A stretch of DNA of 43,645 bases from Lingula anatina (GCF_001039355.2 NW_019774269.1:197239-240883), one strand, 5' to 3'; counted from the stretch's first letter, positions 1-10,926 are shown. Notes: generated from the sequence alone by a model not told the origin. Made by a program: numbers and translations.

Positions 1-185
1 CGGACCACGTGACCATGTAGCTCATTAACTCCCAGGCCGAACAAATAGGACGTTTTTTAAAGCCAAAAATTTACAAAATGAGCTTTTAATTTGTGTATTT
101 GGATAAAGATATCGTTAGTTGGGCATGTTTTCTGAAGAATATGTTCCGTTCAGGCCATTCTGACGGCAAGACGCAAATCCTTTAA
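1..185 (+). repeat. Left arm of ~185-bp inverted repeat (element A)
   Basis: The first 185 bases reappear as the reverse complement at 7102-7286 with only a handful of mismatches. The outermost bases on both arms read CGGACCACGTGACCA. The window starts inside or exactly at this arm, so the true outer end and any target duplication cannot be seen. A pair of long, near-identical inverted arms 7.3 kb apart fits a TIR DNA transposon or foldback element. No transposase is recognisable between the arms. Confidence 0.8.
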
Positions 186-735
186 AATTGACTTTGGCCT
201 ACTTTTCACCATGAACTGAACTTGGCAAATTTTGGTTCCCTTTTATCTCCAAAACTGGCAGGGATAGGTCCATAGTTGCTATTGAACTTGAGTAGGAAGT
301 CACATACTGACAATCTAAATGTGACCTTGAAATTGACCTTTGACCTACTTTACACCACAAACTGAACTTTGCAACTTTTTAATGCTTTTATTTTCAAAAC
401 TGGCAGAGATAGGTCCATAGTTACTATTGAACTTGAATAGGAAGTCTTATACGGGCAATTAACTGTGACCTTAAAATTGACCTTTGGCCTACTTTTCACC
501 ATGAACTGAACTTGGCAAATTTTGGTTCCCTTTTATCTCCAAAACTGGCAGAGATAGGTCCATAGTTGCTATTGAACTTGAATACGAAGTCATATACTGG
601 CAATCAAAATGTGACCTTGAAATTGACCTTTGACCTACTTTTCATCATGAATTGAACTTAGCTAATTTTTGTTCCCTTTTATCTCCAAAACTGGCAGAGA
701 TAGGTCCACAGTTACTATTGAACTTGAATATATAT
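181..735. repeat. ~145-bp tandem repeat, about 3.7 copies
   Basis: Landmark CCTACTTT recurs at about 198, 344, 488 and 634, giving spacings of 146, 144 and 146. Each unit contains TGACCTT/TGACCTTTGRCCT, a phrase on an aactggcagagataggtc background, and 'attgaacttgaata'. The array sits immediately inside the left arm of element A, as subterminal arrays often do in non-autonomous elements. It ends in a short TA microsatellite (about 728-741). Confidence 0.85.
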
Positions 736-798
736 ATATATGTTTGTGTGTGTGAATTATTATACAGGCAATAAACATATTATAAAAATAAATTAGAA

Positions 799-1367
799 TT
801 ACAAATTGGGTCGGTATTTAAAATAATTTGAACAACATGTTTTAAAATGAAAACGGTGTATATACTTGAACTTTCCCAGTGCTGGGTCCTGTTTTTTCTG
901 GAAAGCTAATTGATTTTGCGGGCACCACTGGTTTCGGTAAAAAGAAACAATGCTGCATCTTGTGACTTCAAGAGGTTCTGTGCGTGCAAACGAAATTGAC
1001 TTCAGAGCTACAGGTGACCTTTGCACATCGGTTGGAAGAGAAGGTTTAGTTCTTGGGTTTTCTAGGATCTTTTGTCCAACAACACGCCACATGTTCTCTG
1101 CTTCTTCTTCACTCTTTAGTGCCAGGTCAACCTTTTTCTTACATTTCAGGCACACCGTATGTGAGGGGCAATTATCCCCAGTCAATTCATATTTAAACAA
1201 TTTAGAGAGTCCGTCAATATATAGCTTACTTTTCCCCTGGCCTTCTTCTGATTTACCGCATAACTTTAAATAGTGACGGGAATAAACCGATATGGGTTGA
1301 CTGCAAAGTAAACACTCCTTCCCTATTACCTTCTTCGTCGGTGTAGTGGTTACTTCATGTCGTATTC
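799..1367 (-). CDS. Zinc-finger-like ORF, CxxC...CxxC type, no start codon seen
   Basis: The open frame on the minus strand runs from about 1367 to the stop at 799. The first third carries two cysteine pairs, ECLLC and VCLKCKKK, about 60 residues apart with LYIDGLSKLF between them. This resembles the treble-clef ZAD-like domains at the N-terminus of some transposon-related and zinc-finger proteins. The conserved-looking part ends around residue 120; the remaining ~45 residues look unconstrained. No ATG precedes the first cysteine pair in this frame, so it is either a downstream exon or a truncated gene. A CpG-richer stretch (about 1380-1600) lies upstream. It is inside element A and may be a captured or transposon gene. 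Function is unknown. Confidence 0.35.
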
Positions 1368-1379
1368 AACTAACAACTG

Positions 1380-1620
1380 GAATTTTTGACGGGCTGCATA
1401 TAGGCTCTGCCGTTGCCGACGTCATTTTCACTAGAGCACGTGGGTTTGTTTATATTCGCAGCACAAAATATCTCCATTATCTTTGATTGGTCTGGATTTG
1501 AACAAAGCGCTTTGACTCGTTCGCGTTCATTGGCAATGAGTCATTGAGGGCGGGCTTTAAATTTGAGCAGTGCGGGCAATTGAATGTGGTCAGAGGTAAC
1601 GTGACACGATGAAGATAGGC
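1380..1620. other. CpG-richer segment, possible promoter remnant
   Basis: This stretch has noticeably more CG dinucleotides than its neighbours (GCCGACGTC, GTTCGCGTTC, GAGGGCGGGC). It lies upstream of the minus-strand zinc-finger-like frame. No TATA box or other decisive element was identified; a promoter role is inference only. Confidence 0.2.
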
Positions 1621-1799
1621 TTTGGTGAAGAGGTTAGTGTCAAGTTATCTCTGAAGCTCAGGGTGCAGTTGATGGACTCTCTGTAGATTTAGGATGATAT
1701 CCCTGTTTATTATTTTTCACTTTAGATTGTGTATCCTCCTCTCCCTGCCCCAGTGGATGGATATATAATATCATAGGGAGATGTTATAATGTGTCCAGT

Positions 1800-1943
1800 A
1801 TGCCAGTGGGTAGGGTTGAAGCTTATTGGAATTGCTTGGATTTGGATGCAGCCCTAGCCATGCCAAACACTGAAGACCTACAGGCAGCACTGGAAGCTGT
1901 AGTAACGTATGTATGTTCATTAAATGAAGGGGACAAAACGTAA
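1800..1943 (+). CDS. Short ORF, 47 aa, possible exon
   Basis: The frame starts at ATG 1800 and stops at TAA 1941. The peptide starts MPVGRVEAYW, continues through LDLDAALAMPNTEDLQAAL and ends in EGDKT. Composition and codon use look coding: alternating acidic and aliphatic residues, with none of the low complexity that surrounds it. An alternative reading is an exon ending at the donor-like AAC|GTATGT near 1906. I do not recognise the family. It could belong to whatever gene element A once carried. Confidence 0.25.
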   Translation: MPVGRVEAYWNCLDLDAALAMPNTEDLQAALEAVVTYVCSLNEGDKT

Positions 1944-2039
1944 GAATGTTATTTTTTATAAGTGCTTATACCACTTCTCGTTGAACTATATAATGACAAG
2001 TGATTCTTTAAGTGATCTTACTTCTATTTCGTTTCTATA

Positions 2040-2716
2040 CAAATGCAGGTAATGCCAACATTTGCATAGGAGATGTTCTTTTAAAACCATCTAGTTCTGT
2101 AAAAGATCTGGGAGTTACCCTCAATGAAAATGGCACTGTGGGGAAGCATGTATCTGAAGTGTGAAAATCAGCATCTTATGCACTATGGCGCATTGGAAAA
2201 ATAATTAAAGTGTTAAATAACAAAACCACTGAAAAATTAGTATGTGCATTTATATCATCAAGATTAGATTACCGCAATAGTCTCCTCTTTGGTATTTGTG
2301 ACTATCAGATAAAAAAAGTTACAAGTTATTCAAAACTCAGCTGCAAGACTGGTTTGTCAAATTAAGTGCAATATAGTACACACCATATTACTCCCATTCT
2401 GAAAGAATTACACTGGCTGCCTGTGAAGCAGAGGATTGATTTTAAAGTTCTTTGTATTATTTTAAGGCGATCCATTCACAAGGACCATTATATTTATCTG
2501 ATATTATCAGTTTTAACTCACCACGGTGGTCCACACGTTTTAATACTGAGGATGATCTTATTTTAGAACATTCTGTTTTAGAGAAGGGGTGCCTTAAAAG
2601 TTAGGGAGATCGTGCTTTTATAATCTACGCCCCAAAAGTGTGGAATGCCCTACCAAATTTTATTAGAAAAACAGACAATTGACAATTTTAAATCTCTTTT
2701 AAAGACAAACATTTTT
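2040..2716 (+). pseudogene. CR1/L2-like LINE, C-terminal RT fragment
   Basis: Conceptual translation in several frames gives the C-terminal part of a non-LTR reverse transcriptase: SSSVKDLGVTLNEN, then ASYALWRIGKI, SRLDYRNSLLFGI, HITPILKELHWLPVKQRI and finally APKVWNALPN and LLKTNIF. This block (DLGV, SRLDYCN-like, LHWLPV, WN.LP) is characteristic of the region after the RT palm in CR1/L2/jockey-type elements. At least four stops or frameshifts interrupt it. It ends where the palindrome-headed tandem repeat starts. A second copy of the same family lies on the minus strand at 36085-36790. Confidence 0.8.
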
Positions 2717-3098
2717 ATGTACAGACACAGATCTGTCTGTACATACAGCCATCACCTGCGTCTGTCGTCGTCGTCGCCGTTGTGCACTTTGACCACCGAT
2801 AACACGATAAGTGAAAAAACCTTTTACCTTTTGGCTTGAAACTTACAGAACTGATGAACATTCATAATACGCAGGTCAAGTTCGAAAATCAGCATGATCG
2901 GACCATCTATATGGAAGTAATGCTGTTTTTTCACTTTTTTCAGCATATATGCAACACCGATAACACGATAGGTGAAAATCTGTTTCACCTTTTGGCTTGA
3001 AACTTACAGAACTAATGAATATTCATAATACGCAGGTCAAGTTCTAAAATCAGCATGATTGGGCCATTTTCATGAAAGTTATGCTGTTTTTTCACTGT
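2716..3098 (+). repeat. ~161-bp tandem repeat with palindromic head, locus 1
   Basis: The segment begins with a near-perfect palindrome (TGTACAGACACAGATC and its complement, about 2717-2742). It continues with CACCTGCGTCTGTCGTCGTC, then two and a partial copies of a unit containing CCGATAACACGATAAGTG, TTTTGGCTTGAAACTTACAG and AATCAGCATGAT. Copies are spaced ~161 bp. The same head and units occur at 39218-40070, so this is a dispersed element with a tandem core. The layout resembles the bivalve pearl / ~160-bp satellite-bearing elements; that comparison is from memory and unverified. Confidence 0.85.
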
Positions 3099-3915
3099 TA
3101 TATGTTTCATAATTTTTATGGACGTTATCGTGGCCTGTAGATTTTTTGCACTTACACTTCTCGGCTTTTGCAGAACAGCTGTTTCAGTAACTGGTTGAAA
3201 CTCAAATATTTTCCTTCTGTTATGTTGTCCCTTATTTTATCAATGACAAGATGTTTTTTTATATTCATTGTGGTCTCTGGCTGTGTGATTGTGTCCATTT
3301 CCTATATGCTTAGCAGCATTTACAAAATGTTCATTAAAAATATCAGCCACTTTGACACTTTCACCTGAATTGAGTCGTTTTCCATCAAAACAATTTCATT
3401 GCTACCAAAGTCAGATTTTTTGCTTACAAATTACTTGATAGTTTTCCAAAAGTCACCATTTTTTGCACCTCCTGAGCACCTTTCCAGGAAATATTTCTTT
3501 ATACTTTGTCTCGGAAGTGTGACACATTTGTTGTGCATTTTTCTGAATGCTTCCCAGTTCTGAGGCGTTCTGATTTGATAGTACTTGTTTCTTAGTTGAT
3601 GTTTTCTATGAATACATTTTCTGTATTCTCTGTTCATGAAAGGGGCATTTTTCCCTTTACCTTCTTTGTTTTGAGTGGTGCATGCTTGTCTCAGAGAAAA
3701 GCTGACTGAAAGCATTATATGAGTCTTCTGCATCATCAAAAAGTTCACATAGTTGTTCAAAAGGAGCATTCTCAAGTTCATCTTTAAACATATGGACATC
3801 AAAAATTTTAAAACTTCTATAAGTTGTGATTTTCTCTACATCTACAGGTACATACAACTTAAAAACTACATATACCACATAATGAAAATCACTCAGACCA
3901 CAATCAGGTCTACCC
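3090..3915 (-). pseudogene. CR1/L2-like LINE, endonuclease-RT linker and RT start
   Basis: On the minus strand the translation reads CGLSDFHYVV, TTYRSFKIFD, DDAEDSYNAFSQLF, then after a frameshift NAPFMNREYRKCIHRK, IKKYFLERCSG, GDFWKTI, and toward 3090 VADIFNEHFVNAA and a degraded KATG-like RT start (STGHDNVH). This is the standard order at the junction of the APE endonuclease (ending GLSDFH) and the reverse transcriptase. Stops and shifts show that it is dead. The N-terminal neighbour, the endonuclease itself, is at 11274-11580 in the same orientation, suggesting one LINE split by 7.3 kb of inserted DNA. Confidence 0.75.
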
Positions 3916-4260
3916 AACTACCAGACTCAGCACCTAAGGATCCTGAATTAACTGGTATATCAGACCACGCTACCCGTTTTCAAGGTGTGTGTCAGATCGC
4001 ATTTCGGAGTATCATACCCCAGAACAAATTTTGTAGCACGACTGCGGGCTCATCCACTCTCTGCTGAACAACCTTAAACTGTACTCTTAGAGTACTCTAT
4101 TTTATTGTCTCTATAGGGATATATGTAGTCCAGGCAATCTGTGGTTTGAGGTCAAAGTAATTGCAACAGTTTTTATTTTACCACAGTGCTTTTGTATGAA
4201 GTCCCCAAAATGACATACTAAAAGTCCTATAAGGAATCCTGGCATGGGAAATATGAAAAA
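3900..4260 (+). repeat. Left inverted repeat of element B
   Basis: The segment from CTACCCAACTACCAGACT through GCATTTCGGAGTATC, and the inner part from CAGGCAATCT to GGAATCCTGGCATGGG, match the reverse complement of about 10290-10806. The outer ~115 bp are nearly identical. The middle differs in length (the right copy has ~150 bp more), and the inner ~160 bp match again. The outer edge abuts LINE sequence at about 3905, consistent with insertion into the LINE. Confidence 0.75.
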
Positions 4261-5200
4261 ATCCAAGATGGCCACCAATTCCATAGTTATAAATGGCTAT
4301 CAACTATAACCAGGGAGAAAAAGTGCCCAATATCAAATTTAAATAGCTTTTCAGCAATTTCTATATCTTCAGTACCCTTAATATATGTATATGTTGGCAG
4401 AAGTTTGTGTATCCTTCAGCAATTTGAGAAAATCAAAGGCGGCTGCCATTTCCCATAGTAATTTTATGTGCTTCAGCTACGAAAGTATATGCTTGCGGGA
4501 AAAGTGTTCATTATACAATAAAGTTTGACTTACTTTGCTCCCAACATGGTTATAAGACCTATAATATATATCTTGTTGGTATCTAGTATATTCTTCGATT
4601 ATTTTTTGAAAAATTCCAACATGGCCACCATTTACCATACGATAACATTAACTACTGCCAGGAATTTATTGTCCATTAACAAATATAGTTTGATTCTGAA
4701 TCTTTCCTTGTTACCCACATTGAATATAAATTATTGTGTGGAGAGTAACAAGTATGTTTTCTTAGGTATTTGAATAAAATTTTTAAATAGCCGCCATTTG
4801 CTTTATAAATACTGCATATAGGTTTCAACATCTGCAGGGTGATACAAAAGCCATTCCAAAATTAAGTAAAAGTTAATTGGTTTCTTAGCTTTTATAACAT
4901 CCTTGATATACACATGATATTTATCCAGTGGGGAACAAACATGACACCTTGGGTATTGCAAGGAAATCCAAGATGGCCACCATTTCATTTGAAATACTGG
5001 TACATGGGTTTCAATTACTGCCAGCGAGACAAAATTTTTGTATGTAATAAACTTTAGTCTGTTCCTCATTATTTATCATACTTCTATCTTCCCTATGATG
5101 CTGGTATGTTAAAAGTGTATATCTTTGAGAATTTTGAGAAAGAAAAATGGCTACCATGTGCTTGAGGAAATGAGGATATACTACATGTAGTTTTCCTGAT
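4240..5200 (+). repeat. ~176-bp repeat units with AAGATGGCC motif, forward
   Basis: Landmark AATCCAAGATGGCCACCAT and its degenerate forms recur at about 4260, 4436, 4612, 4787, 4970 and 5145, with spacings of 176, 176, 175, 183 and 175. The units are strongly diverged outside the landmark. They are the inward continuation of the left arm of element B. Confidence 0.75.
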
Positions 5201-5211
5201 AAAATGGTCTG

Positions 5212-5935
5212 AACATGTTGATTTTATCTATAAAAAAGCATGCACACGATTGTTTTTTCTGCGCCAGCTTAAACGTGTTAAACTGTCCTCATCTCATCTT
5301 GTTCGGGTATATCAGAGTTTAATTCGGACCATGGTTGAATATACTTGTCCTGTGTGGCACCCTGGATTAACTGGAGAACAATGTAAAATAATAGAATCCA
5401 TCCAGTCAAGGGCACTTAGGATCATTTTCCCTGAATTAACTTATGTTGATGCTCTAGCCAAAGCAAAACTTATTACATTAAAAGAGCGCAGATTTGAACT
5501 CTGCAAATCATTCTTTGCAAAAATAAAAAATGACACAGACAAGCTGAACTACCTTTTAACCTGCAATCCACACATGAGACTAAGAAATAGCCTGTCATAT
5601 ACCATACCAAAAAGTAGAACACAACGTTTTAAAAACACTCTCTTTATTAAACCATTAATGGTCTGAGTTTTACCTTTGAAACTTATTTTGACCTTTATTG
5701 TATTTAATTTTCATTACTCGATCTTCTTTTACAATAACTTGCAGATGCCTGTGCAAAAATTTATTTTATTTATTTATCTTATTTTATCCTTTTTTAATCT
5801 CATTAAGATCTATTCGCATATCCTGTATTATATATCAATATTTTAATTTGCAAAGTTTTAAATTTTATTCTTACTCCATTTTATGTATCACTTCAACCTT
5901 TTGGTTGCTATGCCTAAATAAACTTACTTACTAAT
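5212..5935 (+). pseudogene. LINE RT C-terminus and 3' end, second family
   Basis: An open frame from about 5220 to the TGA at 5664 gives FLRQLKRVKLSS, LVRVYQSLIRTMVEYTCPVW, IIESIQSRALRII, and ALAKAKLITLKERRFELC. This is the conserved tail of jockey/CR1/Rex-type reverse transcriptases (Y.SLIR...EY.CPVWH, IE.IQ.RA, L..RR). About 150 codons are intact with no stops, so it is younger than the other LINE pieces. The 3' part ends in CCTAAATAAACTTACTTACT at about 5912-5931, a typical short-repeat LINE tail. It is 5'-truncated and sits between the forward and reverse 176-bp unit arrays, so it probably inserted into element B. Confidence 0.8.
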
Positions 5936-5939
5936 CGGC

Positions 5940-6650
5940 AGTCACCTAGCAGTTTTCTCATAAAACCCAAGTGAATGCACTTGATCCACAACAGATGTTT
6001 GTCAAAGGGATATTAATGATGTGAGAAAACACTAACAAACAAAACTTATTTCTCCCTAGCAGCAATTGAAACCCAATGTACTACTATTCCTAAGGTTAAT
6101 AACAGCCATCTTGGAGTTTGTTAAAACAGCAGATATGCACACAGAAGAAATAAAGATAAGTAAAAACTGGAAAACAACCTTAAGTTATGGTACCTTCAGT
6201 TGAGAATGGATCCAATACGTCTCTCTGGCAGAAACTGAATCCCTTGTGTTAATAGTATTACTCTGGGAAATGACAGCCATTTTGGATTTTTCTCAATATC
6301 AAAGGATACATACTTGTTTTTAACAAAATATGTATCATAGGGTTAATAATGCTGTTACAAAGACTGAGAAACAAACTGAATTTAATTTAAATGTTATAAT
6401 GAACCATATGATTCTCTAAAAGTAATTGAACTCCGAGAGCTACCAGTAGTATTCCTATGTCAATTGGTGGCCATTTTGAGTTTTTTCAAAATGCACAAGG
6501 ATACACACTAGAAATATATAATAGAAGTTATAAGGATTTAACAAACACTGAAAAAAACTTAGTTTCTTTGGTAGAAACGCGTGAATAAGTATTCCTATGG
6601 CAAGCGACAGCTATTTAAAAATTTCTCAAAATACACAAGGATACACACTT
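5940..6650 (-). repeat. ~176-bp units, reverse orientation, first block
   Basis: AGCCATCTTGGAG-, AGCCATTTTGGATTTTTC- and GGCCATTTTGAG-type landmarks lie near 6100, 6275 and 6468, with a degraded one near 6608. Each is followed by a run like TCTCAAAATACACAAGGATACACAC. The orientation is opposite to the 4240-5200 units. Confidence 0.65.
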
Positions 6651-7101
6651 GCTATCTACCAAATATTTATCACACCTTCGTTTGCAGGCATTGTGAAAAA
6701 ATGTTTCAGTAAAATAAACATGCATTTTGTACAGTACATCGTATACTCCTTTGGCACACTATGATTTTTTGTAAATATTTTTAATACCTTGGAGATAGTA
6801 TCCCAAAAGATTGTAATTTCTAAAACTTTTGATACCAAAACACCAACGTTTCATCAACCCCATACTAGCAAGGCATGAATTAATTTTTTTAATTGTCCAT
6901 ATCACTTTTTGTCCATAGAGATTCAGAAAAAAGTAGAATTTGTGACTAAATCTTTAACTTCATTTTTCACTTTTGTTTTCTTCAAATGAACTTTTATAAT
7001 GAGAATCATCATCAATTATGAAGAACGGTTTGGTTGGTGCCGACCCCCACCCGCTTGAACCATGGACCTGCAGAGGTCCGTCAGATCGTCGCTGTATCGC
7101 G
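6651..7101. other. No gene seen; AT-rich spacer before element A arm
   Basis: Only short spurious frames are present. A more GC-rich stretch at about 7030-7100 (GCCGACCCCCACCCGC) directly adjoins the inverted-repeat arm and is not part of the left-hand copy. Nothing else is recognised. Confidence 0.5.
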
Positions 7102-7286
7102 TTAAAGGATTTGCTTCATACCGTCAGAATGGCCTCACCGGAACATATTCTTCAGAAAACATGCCCAACTAACGATATCTTTATCCAAATACACAAATTA
7201 AAAGCTCATTTTGTAAATTTTTGGCTTTAAAAAACGTCCTATTTGCTCGGCCTGGGAGTTAATGAGCTACGTGGTCACGTGGTCCG
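7102..7286 (-). repeat. Right arm of ~185-bp inverted repeat (element A)
   Basis: This is the reverse complement of bases 1-185. Identity ends abruptly at the inner side: GTTAAAGG here, and the left arm diverges after CCTTTAA. The outer end is GGTCCG at 7281-7286, followed by unrelated sequence. The arm lies between the two arms of another inverted-repeat pair (element B), so A and B are interleaved rather than nested. Confidence 0.8.
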
Positions 7287-9470
7287 ATGACGACAATCGA
7301 GCCACTGGAGAACAGAGCGTGCTTAGCTGTCAAACTGAGCTGCATTGTCTACCTGTAAGATGACTTCTCTGGCTTCTGATAAAAGTTAATACTCATTCAA
7401 ATCTCTTACCCGAGGGATCTAAATCCTCATGAAGCTGTGTAAAACCAGTCCCGTCTAGTCAATTCTTTAACGAGCATTTAATTATGGTTATCCCGAGTTG
7501 TATAAAACACTGCATTTGAATGAGTAAAGGGTACTGTGGATTATTGCATATGAGGGCCATGTTATTTGTGAAATTCAATTAATTTTATTAAACCGCTGAC
7601 ACTCCGTCTTGGATACTTTTCTTAAACTGAGGTAAACGATGCCCGTTACCTTTACAAGTCCCATCTTAATCATCCATCTAACTGGAACTTCCTTTACCTC
7701 TTAATTAGAGGGTTAAATGGCTGGCGATATTTATCTCAGGTAAAAATCTACCTGTGCTTTAGTTTCAAAGAGCAGCTCCCGCAGACCTGGGGGTACTAGA
7801 TAAAATCTGAACACCGGGTTTATTGAGGAGCTAGAGAAACAAAGGAAGAATTTTTCCTGCACAGCTTCATAGGAATTTTAGCACGGACTTGATCCAGCTT
7901 AGACCTTCTAATTAACAGGGTGACATGGGCAATTTTCAAATACAAAATAAACAAATAATAAAACTATATTTCAGTTAGCCTCCTCTTAAATAAATATACC
8001 GTTCTGGATAAATTAGAACATTTATTAAATCGACAGAAAATTTTTGACTTAAATGATGATTTTATTATTAATGGAAATTAAGCTACTATATGGGGCACAT
8101 TTGCTGAGATTACGCTGTTCTTGATGTTTTGCGTTAGTCTACATTTTGCTGTGCGTGCTTGGAATTTTTTAATTTTTTATACTCACGTATGTAAAACTGC
8201 ACATTTAGTAAACATTCAAGTAATGATTTTTCCCATGCTACTTATAGCAAACAATGCTCTTTTACCTTGATCTGCTACATGTTTTTGGGTTTGACAAAGC
8301 ATACAAATTTGCAAAAAGTTTTGTGTACAGACGCAGAACTTGTATTTCAAGGTATAAAATGATAAATCTTTTAAATTATTTTATACTTCAGATGAAATAA
8401 CATTCAGAAACAAATCCTCAAAGCATAAACGAATTAGGATTACGAACCATTTTAGTACATAAGTTCCTATTTTTTTCTTTAATATACCGCTCTTTTTTTC
8501 TGTTTGTTCTTCAACACGTTTTCTTCCACGGAAGTAATGCCTGGGCATACGCATGCTTCAAGTTACCCGGAGAGCAATTACTTTTTTTAATGTTCGGGAC
8601 GGTGTTTGAACTCAATTGTTTAAATATTGATATTAAACGTCATTTACAAATACCAATAAAATCACCCCATGAAATAAATGAGATATTTTGAAAAATATGA
8701 AAGCCCACCAAGACGATTTTGATACCTGTTATTACCTGGGTTGGGAAGTGCAGCGGTGCATAATTAACAGGTTTGTTGTAAACGAGCTTTTGGTCAACTA
8801 CAATGCATTTAAAATGCAACAGCAATCAGTAAGTTTGCAAACTGATGACTATTGACAGTTAATCTGAAAGACTACCAGCTCTTGATATGATCTAAACCAC
8901 CTGAGATGACCATGATCTAGAGCATCGCAACTATTGTCACCGAAGTTAGTAAGTCATGGAAGACCGTCACAGACAAAGAAAGATTGTCAACGAGAGCTGC
9001 AATTTTGGTGAATCCCACGGCAACACACCGAGGCATAACGAAAATTCCTCAACTCCGTTCAACACAACTTTCCTTAACTTCTCCGTCTGTATGCACCATG
9101 CAGCTCAGTTGAGTCTCATAGACCTTTATCGTGATTGTCGTCACAGTACCACGTGACCCAGATCTGCTGCTTCGTTTATGCATATTGAGGTGAGGTTTAC
9201 TAAAACGCTTTTTGTCTACTAATATATTGTTTTTTATAATTTTTAAATGACGGGGATCGATTAAAACATAACTGTAGTGTATAGATTAAGTGCTGGATCT
9301 TCTGAATTCGAGAAATGGATTTTTATATGATTATTGTCCTTTAAGGTCTACCGCGTCCTTGAGATCGGTATACTGATCCCATGAGAAATGATTTTTTTTC
9401 ATTTGCTGGCCTCTCAGAATATTGAGAATGAGCGTGGATAATAGAAACCTATGAATGTGTATATTGATAT
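7287..9470. other. Gene-free stretch between element A arm and reverse units
   Basis: No frame longer than about 65 codons has coding character. CACGTG-containing sequence (TACCACGTGACCC, about 9149) resembles the outer bases of element A, but similarity does not extend. No RNA gene, repeat array or conserved domain was recognised. Confidence 0.5.
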
Positions 9471-10340
9471 AGCAAATGTCAGCCATCTTGGATTTTTTCA
9501 AAATACTAAGGATTCACACTTGTCACCAAATAGATTTAAATCATAGTGGTGATAAATTTGAAGAAAACAATGAAATATTTTGATTATGAACATCATATGC
9601 CCCGGGCAGTATTTGAAATCCCATGTGCTGGTAATATTGTGTCAAATGGAGGCCATTTTGAAATGTCTAAAAATGCTCTTACATACCCACTTGTAACCAC
9701 AATAAATATCCCTGATGGTATCTGAAATCCATGTACTGTATTCTAATGGTAAATTGCTGCCATCTTGGATTTTTTCAAGAAACCTTCTAAAACATGCTTG
9801 TTATCCGACAGATATATATTAAAGGAGTAATAAGGGAGAGGCAAACACCGAGAAATAAACTTAATTTGACAATAGACACTATATCTACCTGAGGGTAGTA
9901 AGAACCCATGTCCAATGGTAGATTGCGGCCATCTTGGATTTTCTCTAAATACCTAATCATCCATCTAAGGTTACACACTGAAATCCACTTGTTCCCCACC
10001 AGATATATACCAAAAGGTTAATTAGGGTTTGGAAAACACTTTCAAAAAGAAACTTTATTTGCTAATAAACATTATCCTTCAGGTATTTTTATATTTTAAA
10101 CCCATAAATTTCTATAAAAAACGGCAGCCATCTTGGATTTTCTCAAAGTGCTGAGGAAAACACAACTTAAATGTTTCATAAATGTGATATAGGGTTATTG
10201 AAAATTTAGAAAACACTGATTAACAATCTAAATCGAATTATGGGTACTTTGTCTCCCTGCTTGTAGTTCATACCCCTGCTGTCCATATATTTCTGTGGCA
10301 TTGGCGGCCATCTTGTTTTTTTCATATTTCCCATGCTAGG
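9471..10340 (-). repeat. ~176-bp units, reverse orientation, second block
   Basis: GCCATCTTGGATTTTTTC and variants occur at about 9481, 9652, 9760, 9927, 10127 and 10305. The blocks between share AAACCACT-, CACTTGT- and ACCAGATATATA-like words. The last unit runs into the right inverted repeat of element B. Confidence 0.7.
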
Positions 10341-10806
10341 ATTCCTTAGGACTTTTAGTATGTCATTTTGGGGACTTCAAAGGAAAGCATTGTGGTAAAA
10401 TAAAAACTGTTGCAATTACTTTGAGGTTTGGCCCTAAAATGGCTTAGATTGCCTGGACTGATGGGGACTTTACGACATTTGGTTTGAATGTTTTAACCAC
10501 TTTTGATAGGGCTTTTTTGCATTGTATTAGATTAATGTGGCAGTGTAAGGTTCATCTAGGTGGCTTTCAAATTTATGCACCCAGTTTTAAAATCATATAG
10601 CGATTTTATGACAATTGTTTACTATCCAATCAAGGTGACACACTGACAGCCGAGCATGCCAGGGCTCATCCTGTCGATGTTCTGGCTGATACTCCGAAAT
10701 GCGATCTGACACACACCTTGAAAACGGGTAGTGTGGTCTGATATACCGGTTAATTCAGGATCCTTAGGTGCCAAGTCTGGTAGTTGGGTAGGCCTGACAA
10801 TAAAAG
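10290..10806 (-). repeat. Right inverted repeat of element B
   Basis: Reverse complement of 3900-4260, with an extra internal segment of about 150 bp. The outer boundary TCTGGTAGTTGGGTAGG (10776 onward) is also the outer part of one arm of the 214-bp palindrome, so the element end and the palindrome share bases. Confidence 0.75.
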
Positions 10807-10897
10807 GCCCCTGTTTTTAAATGTTTTCTGGGATGTTTAAATTATTGTTTTTCTTTTTATCAAGAGCTTATAAAATGTGTAGGTTTTACCTCCAATA

Positions 10898-10926
10898 TTT
10901 CTGTGACTGTCAGTCACCATCATCAG
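10898..10926 (-). ncRNA. Hammerhead-like core, mirror copy (left arm)
   Basis: This is the reverse-complement copy of the motif at 11122-11150, carried by the left palindrome arm, with the same core and stem-II hairpin. If the motif is real, the palindrome holds two ribozymes facing each other. Confidence 0.3.
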
